Shown: piece after piece, positions 1 to 5,084 of the stretch
Position numbering within the stretch: the stretch's first letter is position 1
Layout of the letters: every line of letters starts with the position of its first letter
DNA from: Hyphomicrobiales bacterium
GTDB lineage: Bacteria; Pseudomonadota; Alphaproteobacteria; Rhizobiales; Aestuariivirgaceae
NCBI GenBank assembly: GCA_020029455.1
Contig: JAIBJH010000121.1
Span: 1-7,622 of the forward strand
Length of the DNA stretch: 7,622 bases
Direction of reading: 5' to 3'
Notes under the pieces: generated by a model
What the model saw: the letters and a program-made list of their open reading frames with translations, nothing else
What the model was told of the DNA's origin: nothing
The model's database searches: none
Made by a program: the position numbers and the translations under genes

Positions 1-1250
1 ACCGCCCGCCAGCCGATATCACGGCGGCAGAAGCCTTGCGGGAAATCGATCTTGTCGACGGCTGCATAAGCATTCGTTTGTGCGTCTTTCACGCTTGCGC
101 CGAGGACCGTGACATTGAGAACGCGTCCGCCATTGGAAACGAGTTGCTCGTCCTTCAGCGCCGTGCCCGCGTGGAAGACTTCAACGCCTTCGCCAAAATT
201 CTGATCCAAGCCCTTGATCAGATTCCCTTTTGTGAAATCACCCGGGTAGCCTTTGGAAGCGAGAACGACAGTGAGCGCCGTCTCTTTCTTCCAGACCACA
301 TGCTCCTGCGCCAGCGTGCTTTCGGCGCAAGCCAAGAGCAATGGCAACAGATCGCTCTCCATCCGCAACATCAGCACCTGGGTTTCGGGATCGCCGAAGC
401 GGGCATTGTATTCGATGAGCTTGGGACCATTCTTGGTGAGCATCAGCCCGGCATAAAGCACGCCGCGATAGGGATGGCCCTGCGCCTTGAGGGCGGCAAC
501 GGTGGGCTTAATGATTGTCTCGATGGTCTCCGCGACCAGCGCATCGGTCATGCACGGCGCCGGACAGTAAGCTCCCATGCCGCCGGTGTTGGGACCCGTA
601 TCACCATCGTCCACGCGCTTGTGGTCCTGCGCAGTCGTCAGCGGCAGGATGTTCTCGCCATCAGAGAGAACAAAGAAGCTGGCTTCTTCTCCCTCCAGAA
701 ATTCTTCGATGACACAGGATGCGCCGCCGAAACGGCCAGCAAAAATCTCGCGTACCGCGGCCTCCGCCTCGACAAGCGTTATGGCGACAGTAACGCCTTT
801 GCCTGCGGCAAGCCCATCGGCCTTGATCACAATCGGCGCGCCCATTTTTTTCAAATAGGTAAGAGCAGGAGCCTCGGCCTCGAAGCGCTCATAGGCGGCG
901 GTTGGGATGTTGTGGGCGCGGCAGATATCCTTGGTGAAGCCCTTGGAGCCTTCGAGCTGGGCTGCATATTTCGATGGGCCGAAAGCCCTGAAACCCGCCG
1001 CCGCCAGATCATCGACAAGGCCCGCCACCAGTGGTGCTTCCGGACCTACTACAACAAAATCCACATTGTGCGATTTGCAGAAGGCAATGACCGCCTGATG
1101 ATCTGTGACATCGATAGCAATGCAATCGGCCACCTTGGCAATACCGGGATTTCCCGGCGCGCAATAAAGCCGCGTGAGCAGGGGGCTCTGCGCCAGCTTC
1201 CAGGCCAACGCATGTTCGCGGCCCCCCGATCCGATCAGCAGCACCCGCAT
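1..1250 (-). CDS. purD: Phosphoribosylamine--glycine ligase (GAR synthetase), C-terminus cut by window edge
   Basis: ATP-dependent ligation of glycine to 5-phosphoribosylamine, the second step of de novo purine synthesis, in the cytoplasm. Translating the minus strand from the ATG at 1250-1248 gives the family N-terminus MRVLLIGSGGREHALAWKLA, then APGNPGI (about residues 31-37), VVVGPEAPLVAG (about 73-84), the ATP-grasp stretch KADGLAAGKGVTVAI (about 143-157), GPNTGGMGAY (about 219-228) and the metal-binding IEYNARFGDPE (about 278-288). The last visible residues, GFCRRDIGWRA, match the extreme C-terminus of the family, so of a usual length near 425 only a few residues and the stop are missing; 416 codons are visible. 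The start is supported by AGGAG (plus-strand CTCCT at 1259-1263) 8 bases upstream. No frameshift or lost motif was seen. It diverges from xseA. Confidence 0.97.
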   Translation of the reverse strand, partial: MRVLLIGSGGREHALAWKLAQSPLLTRLYCAPGNPGIAKVADCIAIDVTDHQAVIAFCKSHNVDFVVVGPEAPLVAGLVDDLAAAGFRAFGPSKYAAQLEGSKGFTKDICRAHNIPTAAYERFEAEAPALTYLKKMGAPIVIKADGLAAGKGVTVAITLVEAEAAVREIFAGRFGGASCVIEEFLEGEEASFFVLSDGENILPLTTAQDHKRVDDGDTGPNTGGMGAYCPAPCMTDALVAETIETIIKPTVAALKAQGHPYRGVLYAGLMLTKNGPKLIEYNARFGDPETQVLMLRMESDLLPLLLACAESTLAQEHVVWKKETALTVVLASKGYPGDFTKGNLIKGLDQNFGEGVEVFHAGTALKDEQLVSNGGRVLNVTVLGASVKDAQTNAYAAVDKIDFPQGFCRRDIGWRA

Positions 1251-1331
1251 ATGGGAAACTCCTCTTGCATGGGTGGCGCTTGTCGCATGTAATGGGCCTA
1301 AATCAACCTGAATCAAGCAGCAATTGACCTG
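1251..1331. promoter_or_regulatory. Divergent purD / xseA intergenic region
   Basis: This 81-bp spacer must hold the start signals for purD (leftward) and probably xseA (rightward). The purD side has a clear Shine-Dalgarno (1259-1263). The xseA side has no convincing one before the ATG at 1332. A short direct repeat, AATCAA at 1301-1306 and 1311-1316, has a 10-bp period; read on the minus strand it is TTGATT twice, which resembles a -35 box for purD, but no good -10 lies at the right distance. Promoter positions are therefore not assigned. Confidence 0.5.
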
Positions 1332-2729
1332 ATGCCCACAGACTTTTCCATTGATCCCGAAACCGGCGAAATCCGCGACAGCGCATCCAATCTTGGCGAG
1401 TTCACCGTCTCGGAAATCTCGCAGGCCTTGAAGCGGACAATTGAGGACCGCTTCGGCTTCGTGCGCGTCCGGGGCGAGATTTCCGGCTACAAGGGGCCGC
1501 ATTCCTCCGGTCATTGCTACTTCTCGCTCAAGGACGAGAGCGCCAAGATCGATGCCGTAATTTGGCGCGGCACTTTCAACAGGTTGCGGGGAAAACTTCA
1601 GGAAGGGCTGGAAGTCATCGCTTCTGGCAAGATCACCTCCTATCCGGGCAAGTCTTCCTATCAGATCATCATCGAGAATGTGGAGCCCGCTGGTGTCGGC
1701 GCACTCATGGCGCTGCTGGAAGAACGGCGGAAAAAGCTCGCTGCCGAGGGCCTGTTTGATGCCGCCCGCAAGAAACCGCTGCCCTTCCTGCCCGAGGTGA
1801 TCGGCGTCGTGACTTCGCCGACAGGGGCGGTGATCCGCGACATCCTGCATCGCCTCAATGACCGCTTTCCCCGCCATGTGATTGTCTGGCCGGTGCACGT
1901 GCAGGGTGAGACAGCGGCAGGCGAAGTGGTGGCTGCCATCAACGGCTTCAACGCCATGGCGAAAAAGCCTGACCTTTTGATCGTTGCGCGCGGTGGCGGA
2001 TCGCTGGAAGACCTCTGGCCCTTCAATGACGAGACCATTGTTCGCGCCGTGGCGGCGAGCACGATTCCGGTGATCTCCGCCATCGGCCACGAAACCGACA
2101 CCACCTTGATAGATCACGCCGCCGATTGGCGAGCGCCAACGCCTACCGCAGCAGCGGAACGTGCCGTTCCCGTGCGTGCCGATCTTCTGGCGGAAATGTC
2201 CTCGCTGGAAGCTCGCGTGCGCCGCGCCATCGCCCGTGTGCTGCAGGAACGGAAACTGCGCCTGCAATCGGCAAGCCGCGCGCTGCCCAAGCCCGATGAC
2301 ATGCTGGCCTTCGCCCGCCAGCGCTTTGACGGTGCAGCGAGCCGCTTGCCGGGGTCGCTTAGAGCCAATCTCCAGCGCCACGATGTTTCGTTGGCGAGGG
2401 TTACGGGAAGGCTCTCGGCAAGGCCGTTGCGGGAGCGGATTGTCGAGCGCCGCCGCAAGATTTCCGATCTGACTCAAAGATCGCGCCGCGCGTTATTGCA
2501 GTTGTTCTCTCGCCGCCGCGACCGCTTCGTAGCCGAAGCAAAACTCCTGCAGTCCATGGGCTACAAATCCGTGCTGGCGCGCGGCTTTGCTGTGGTACGC
2601 GATGATGGCGGCAGAATGTTGCACAGCGCCGCAAGCGTGAAACCTGCGGCGAAACTTTCCATCGAGTTTGCCGATGGCAAAGTGGCTGCCAAGGCCGAGG
2701 GCGGTGGTGGGCAAGGTTCGCTCTTCTAA
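1332..2729 (+). CDS. xseA: Exodeoxyribonuclease VII large subunit
   Basis: Large, catalytic subunit of exonuclease VII, which degrades single-stranded DNA from both ends into oligonucleotides together with several copies of the small subunit XseB (not in this window). The 465-residue product is close to the 456 residues of the E. coli protein. An N-terminal OB-fold (about residues 22-118, with FTVSEIS, VRGEISGYK and GHCYFSLKD) binds DNA. The catalytic domain has GVVTSPTGAVIRD (158-170), ARGGGSLEDLWPFND (219-233) and AIGHETDTTLIDHAAD (250-265) followed by APTPTAAAE. A long, Arg-rich, probably coiled-coil segment follows (about 280-405), then VLARGFAVVRD (414-424) and a C-terminal QGSLF tail typical of the family. 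The ATG at 1332 fits the OB-fold boundary, although the Shine-Dalgarno is weak. The DUF2093 gene follows 18 bp downstream, so the two are probably cotranscribed. Confidence 0.97.
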   Translation: MPTDFSIDPETGEIRDSASNLGEFTVSEISQALKRTIEDRFGFVRVRGEISGYKGPHSSGHCYFSLKDESAKIDAVIWRGTFNRLRGKLQEGLEVIASGKITSYPGKSSYQIIIENVEPAGVGALMALLEERRKKLAAEGLFDAARKKPLPFLPEVIGVVTSPTGAVIRDILHRLNDRFPRHVIVWPVHVQGETAAGEVVAAINGFNAMAKKPDLLIVARGGGSLEDLWPFNDETIVRAVAASTIPVISAIGHETDTTLIDHAADWRAPTPTAAAERAVPVRADLLAEMSSLEARVRRAIARVLQERKLRLQSASRALPKPDDMLAFARQRFDGAASRLPGSLRANLQRHDVSLARVTGRLSARPLRERIVERRRKISDLTQRSRRALLQLFSRRRDRFVAEAKLLQSMGYKSVLARGFAVVRDDGGRMLHSAASVKPAAKLSIEFADGKVAAKAEGGGGQGSLF

Positions 2730-2747
2730 TTTCCCCATCCATGCACT

Positions 2748-2978
2748 ATGTGCAGCGCGATGAACCGCATGGACCATATTTTTCCCGCCCAGCGCGAGGC
2801 CAGGCTGCGCTATCTCGACCATGAGTTCGAGGTCGTCTCGCCCGGCGAATTCGTGCGCTGCGCTAAGACCGGCGATCCCATCAGACTGGACGCGCTGCGC
2901 TACTGGAATGTGGAAAAGCAGGAGCCGTTCAAATCGGCTGAAATCTCTTTTGCGGACTTTCTCAAATCCGCACTGTGA
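2748..2978 (+). CDS. DUF2093-family small protein
   Basis: A 76-residue soluble protein of unknown function. The core, RYLDHEFEVVSPGEFVRCAK followed by TGDPIRLDALRYWNVEKQE (about residues 21-59), matches my recollection of the DUF2093 family, short alphaproteobacterial proteins often encoded directly after xseA. No signal peptide or membrane segment is visible, and the single Cys38 in the core gives no metal site by itself. The start is uncertain: in-frame ATGs at 2748, 2760 and 2769 all lack a clear Shine-Dalgarno, and the one at 2760 (product beginning MNRM) may be the true one. The 18-bp distance to xseA suggests one operon. The stop lies 3 bp from the stop of the convergent membrane-protein gene. 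Confidence 0.85.
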   Translation: MCSAMNRMDHIFPAQREARLRYLDHEFEVVSPGEFVRCAKTGDPIRLDALRYWNVEKQEPFKSAEISFADFLKSAL

Positions 2979-2981
2979 ACT

Positions 2982-3257
2982 TCAGATGATGCCCCTGGCC
3001 ATCATCACATAATGGATGACATCTTTCTGGAAAACCACAAAGACGTTGGCCGCCACCATCACTGCCTGCACCCAATAAAGCGTCGCCGTCCTGAGGCGCG
3101 GGCTTTGCCGGGCTTTGCGCGTGGCATAAAACAACAGGAACATGGTGTTGAGACCAAGCAACACCAACAGCAATGGCGGGTTGCCCATGGTTAGGAACAA
3201 GTAAAAATCGTCCCACGGGGCATTCCAGAACAAGTTGAGGTCTACATATTTGGACAT
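2982..3257 (-). CDS. Small two-helix membrane protein, unknown function
   Basis: A 91-residue protein that I do not recognise as a named family. Two hydrophobic stretches stand out: about residues 28-45 (LLLVLLGLNTMFLLFY region) and about 60-77 (LYWVQAVMVAANVFVVF region). They are joined by a strongly basic loop, RKARQSPRLR (47-56), which by the positive-inside rule should be cytoplasmic, leaving both ends in the periplasm. The N-terminus is aromatic and acidic (FWNAPWDDFYLF). No signal-peptide cleavage site, enzyme motif or cysteine pair is present. The reading frame is favoured over overlapping alternatives because the hydrophobic pattern is coherent, it sits exactly between neighbours, and a plausible GGTAGG-like ribosome site precedes the ATG at 3257. 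It is convergent with the DUF2093 gene and divergent from the DAHP synthase gene. It appears to be a single-gene transcript. Confidence 0.75.
   Translation of the reverse strand: MSKYVDLNLFWNAPWDDFYLFLTMGNPPLLLVLLGLNTMFLLFYATRKARQSPRLRTATLYWVQAVMVAANVFVVFQKDVIHYVMMARGII
2985..3006. other. Hairpin at the convergent gene junction
   Basis: GATGATG (2985-2991) and CATCATC (3000-3006) form a perfect 7-bp inverted repeat with an 8-base loop, just after the DUF2093 stop and inside the last codons of the membrane-protein gene. It could slow or end transcription from the left, but no T-run follows on either strand, so it is not a classical intrinsic terminator. The repeat also encodes residues near the membrane protein's C-terminus, so it may be coincidental. 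Confidence 0.3.
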
Positions 3258-3265
3258 GGGCCTAC

Positions 3266-3283
3266 CACCGTCCCGAAACGGTG
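3266..3283 (-). repeat. Inverted repeat in the membrane-protein leader
   Basis: CACCGT (3266-3271) and ACGGTG (3278-3283) form a perfect 6-bp inverted repeat with a 6-base spacer. It ends only 8 bases before the ATG of the minus-strand membrane-protein gene and adjoins the probable ribosome site. In RNA it could form a small hairpin affecting translation; in DNA it could be a half-site pair for a repressor. At this length, chance is also possible. Confidence 0.35.
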
Positions 3284-3382
3284 CTCCTTTGCCGCCTTCA
3301 GCAGCCTATCGGTCAGCCCTTAAGATTTGATTGAGGCCGTTCAGACGCCATAAATGAATGGCTGGAGTTTGATGCTGCACTG

Positions 3383-3392
3383 CACTATAGTG
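3383..3392 (+). promoter_or_regulatory. Candidate -10 element inside a 10-bp palindrome
   Basis: CACTATAGTG is a perfect palindrome containing TATAGT (3386-3391), which matches the sigma-70 -10 consensus at five of six positions. It lies 24 bases before the DAHP synthase ATG, giving a short leader. No good -35 hexamer lies 16-18 bases upstream, so the promoter would be weak or activator-dependent. The palindrome over the -10 could also be an operator. Confidence 0.3.
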
Positions 3393-3415
3393 GCAATTTC
3401 GTGTGGAGTTTGTGA

Positions 3416-4813
3416 ATGCCGAAGAAACCCTGGACACCTGAAAGCTGGCGCGCCTTTCCTGTGCAGCAGATGCCGGCTTATGCCGACGCTGAAGCGCTTG
3501 CCCGCACCGAAAAGCGCCTCGCTGGATTTCCGCCACTGGTTTTTGCAGGTGAGGCAAGGAAGCTGAAGAAGAAGCTCGCCCGCGTCGCCGAGGGCCGTGG
3601 TTTCCTGCTCCAGGGCGGTGATTGCGCCGAAAGCTTCGCCGAGCATTCCGCCGACAATATCCGCGATTTTTTCCGCGTCTTTCTGCAGATGGCGGTGGTG
3701 CTCACTTTCGCCGGCGGCCAACCCGTGGTGAAAGTGGGGCGCATCGCCGGGCAATTCGCCAAGCCCCGCTCCTCGCCCACCGAAACCATCGATGGTGTCG
3801 AATACCCGATCTACCGCGGCGACATCGTGAATGACTCCGCCGCCACAATGGATGGGCGCAAGCCTGATCCGGAGCGCCAGATCATGGCCTACCGGCAGTC
3901 GGCCGCGACCATGAACTTGCTGCGCGCCTTTGCCCAGGGCGGTTATGCCAACCTTGAGAACGTGCATCGCTGGACGATGGGTTTCTTGAAGGACTCGCCC
4001 GCCTTCGAGCGCTATCAGGAACTCGCCGACCGCATTTCTGAAACGCTGGGCTTCATGAAGGCCTGCGGCATCACGGCGGACTCGGCGCCGCAACTGCGCG
4101 TCACTGATTTCTTTACGAGCCACGAGGCGCTGCTCTTGGGCTTTGAGCAGGCGCTGACCCGCGTCGATTCAACCAGCGGTGACTGGTATGCCACCTCCGG
4201 CCACATGCTGTGGATCGGCGACCGCACGCGCCAGCTCGACCATGCTCATGTGGAGTTCTGCCGTGGCATTAAAAATCCCATCGGCCTCAAATGCGGTCCA
4301 TCGCTGAAAGCTGATGAGTTGATCAAGCTTATCGATCTCCTGAACCCCGACAATGAGGCGGGCCGCCTGACGCTGATTGCGCGCTTTGGCGCCGACAAGG
4401 TGGATAAGCACTTGCCGGATCTTGTGCGCGCCGTGAAGCGTGAGGGCAGGGTGGTTGTCTGGTCCTGCGATCCCATGCATGGCAATACCATCAAGTCGAC
4501 GAGTGGCTACAAGACGCGGCCCTTCGATTCCATTCTCGCCGAGGTGCGCCGCTTCATGGCCGTCCACCGCGCCGAAGGCACCCACGCCGGCGGCATCCAT
4601 GTGGAGATGACCGGCAAGGACGTGACCGAATGCACCGGCGGCCTTCGCGCGCTGCGCGACGAGGATTTGAACGACCGCTACCACACCTTCTGCGATCCCC
4701 GCCTCAACGCCACCCAGGCGCTGGAACTTTCTTTCCTGCTGGCCGAGGAGATCAAGAAGGAAATGGCCTCAAGGCCACCCATCGACGACGAGGAAGTCGA
4801 AGCGGCGGAATAG
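3416..4813 (+). CDS. aroG: Class II 3-deoxy-7-phosphoheptulonate (DAHP) synthase
   Basis: Condenses phosphoenolpyruvate and erythrose 4-phosphate to DAHP, the first step of the shikimate pathway to aromatic amino acids, in the cytoplasm. The 465-residue product is full length for the class II family. Motifs in order are WTPESWR (6-12), LLQGGDCAESFAEH (64-77), GRIAGQFAKPRS (108-119), TSGHMLWIGDRTRQLDHAHVE (260-280, ending in the conserved His-Val-Glu), GLKCGPSL (290-297), VVVWSCDPMHGNTIKS (346-361), GTHAGGIHVEMTGKDVTEC (388-406) and YHTFCDPRLNATQALEL (422-438). By family comparison the metal ligands are Cys70, His355, Glu397 and Asp427, and all are present. The start is backed by GGAG 7 bases upstream. 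The extended N-terminal regulatory part of the mycobacterial enzyme looks short here, so allosteric behaviour cannot be inferred. The symbol aroG is conventional for this class and could differ (aroF, aroH). The gene ends 41 bp before the FMN riboswitch. Confidence 0.96.
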   Translation: MPKKPWTPESWRAFPVQQMPAYADAEALARTEKRLAGFPPLVFAGEARKLKKKLARVAEGRGFLLQGGDCAESFAEHSADNIRDFFRVFLQMAVVLTFAGGQPVVKVGRIAGQFAKPRSSPTETIDGVEYPIYRGDIVNDSAATMDGRKPDPERQIMAYRQSAATMNLLRAFAQGGYANLENVHRWTMGFLKDSPAFERYQELADRISETLGFMKACGITADSAPQLRVTDFFTSHEALLLGFEQALTRVDSTSGDWYATSGHMLWIGDRTRQLDHAHVEFCRGIKNPIGLKCGPSLKADELIKLIDLLNPDNEAGRLTLIARFGADKVDKHLPDLVRAVKREGRVVVWSCDPMHGNTIKSTSGYKTRPFDSILAEVRRFMAVHRAEGTHAGGIHVEMTGKDVTECTGGLRALRDEDLNDRYHTFCDPRLNATQALELSFLLAEEIKKEMASRPPIDDEEVEAAE

Positions 4814-4823
4814 GGACTTGAAC

Positions 4824-4840
4824 GGGCCAGTCTTCGGCCC
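4824..4840 (+). terminator. Weak hairpin after the DAHP synthase gene
   Basis: GGGCC (4824-4828) and GGCCC (4836-4840) form a 5-bp G+C stem with a 7-base loop, 10 bases after the DAHP synthase stop. The following bases, TAAATGAAAC, contain no T-run, so it is a poor intrinsic terminator. It is the only candidate between this gene and the riboswitch, so read-through into the riboflavin operon is possible. Confidence 0.25.
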
Positions 4841-4854
4841 TAAATGAAACTGAC

Positions 4855-4995
4855 GTTCTCAGGGCGGGGTGCAATTCCCCACCGGCGGTAATCAGGGAAA
4901 CCTGTGAGCCCGCGAGCGCTTTCCCCCACAAGGGAAAGGTCAAGCAGACCCGGTGTAATTCCGGGGCCGACGGTATAGTCCGGATGGAAGAGAAC
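4855..4995 (+). promoter_or_regulatory. FMN riboswitch (RFN element) aptamer
   Basis: Binds flavin mononucleotide in the nascent mRNA and reduces expression of the riboflavin genes when FMN is plentiful. The conserved parts are all visible. The closing helix P1 is GTTCTC (4855-4860) with GAGAAC (4990-4995). The AGGGCGGGGTGCAATTCCCC block includes helix GGGG/CCCC (4866-4869, 4877-4880). Next come ACCGGCGGTAA, helix CAGG/CCTG (4893-4896, 4901-4904), GTGAGCCCGCGAGCGC, helix GGTC/GACC (4938-4941, 4947-4950), GTGTAATTCCGG and the 3' block GCCGACGGTATAGTCCGGAT. A variable stem, CTTTCCC/GGGAAAG (4919-4925, 4932-4938), sits at the usual place for lineage-specific insertions. It lies directly upstream of ribD, as expected. 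Confidence 0.97.
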
Positions 4996-4997
4996 AG

Positions 4998-5045
4998 ATG
5001 ACGGGAAAGCCATGCCCCTTGGGGCAGGCTGTCATTTCCCGTCAT
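4998..5045 (+). promoter_or_regulatory. Long hairpin following the riboswitch aptamer
   Basis: ATGACGGGAAA (4998-5008) pairs perfectly with TTTCCCGTCAT (5035-5045), 11 bp. Inside, GCC (5009-5011) pairs with GGC (5027-5029) and TGCCCC (5013-5018) faces GGGGCA (5021-5026), with a one-base bulge on the left and a five-base bulge, TGTCA, on the right. No T-run follows, so it is not an intrinsic terminator. It may be part of the expression platform or an inserted palindromic element. The first three bases are an ATG in frame with ribD. Confidence 0.7.
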
Positions 5046-5046
5046 A

Positions 5047-5081
5047 GCCCTGTTGAACGTTGTGAACGTGAACAACAGGGC
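5047..5081 (+). promoter_or_regulatory. Hairpin masking the ribD ribosome-binding site (sequestor)
   Basis: GCCCTGTTG (5047-5055) pairs perfectly with CAACAGGGC (5073-5081), 9 bp with a 17-base loop. The 3' arm holds AGGG (5077-5080), the only Shine-Dalgarno-like sequence before the ribD ATG at 5085, so folding should block initiation. This is the arrangement expected of a riboswitch acting at translation, common in proteobacteria. That FMN binding favours this fold is inference. Confidence 0.7.
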
Positions 5082-5084
5082 GCC

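Larger units (their letters stand above)
3258..3415. promoter_or_regulatory. Divergent intergenic region before the DAHP synthase gene
   Basis: This 158-bp non-coding spacer must hold promoters for the leftward membrane-protein gene and the rightward DAHP synthase gene. Visible signals are an inverted repeat next to the membrane-protein start (3266-3283), a TATAGT hexamer at 3386-3391 inside a palindrome, and a good Shine-Dalgarno, GGAG (3405-3408), 7 bases before the ATG at 3416. No leader peptide rich in aromatic residues and no recognisable riboswitch was seen, so feedback control at the RNA level is not evident. Confidence 0.5.

Noticed and set aside
36..1292. 418-codon open frame on the plus strand opposite purD
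   Set aside because: The minus strand encodes PurD with full motif conservation along the whole length. The plus-strand product has no recognisable domain, so it is a GC-driven antisense shadow.
3341..4123. 260-codon minus-strand open frame opposite the DAHP synthase gene
   Set aside because: The plus-strand frame is a complete class II DAHP synthase with all metal ligands. The antisense product is rich in His/Gly/Ala without family features.
4998..5045. Intrinsic transcription terminator controlled by the riboswitch
   Set aside because: The stem is long and G+C-rich, but the bases after it are AGCCCTG and not a T-run, so translational control through the next hairpin is the better reading.
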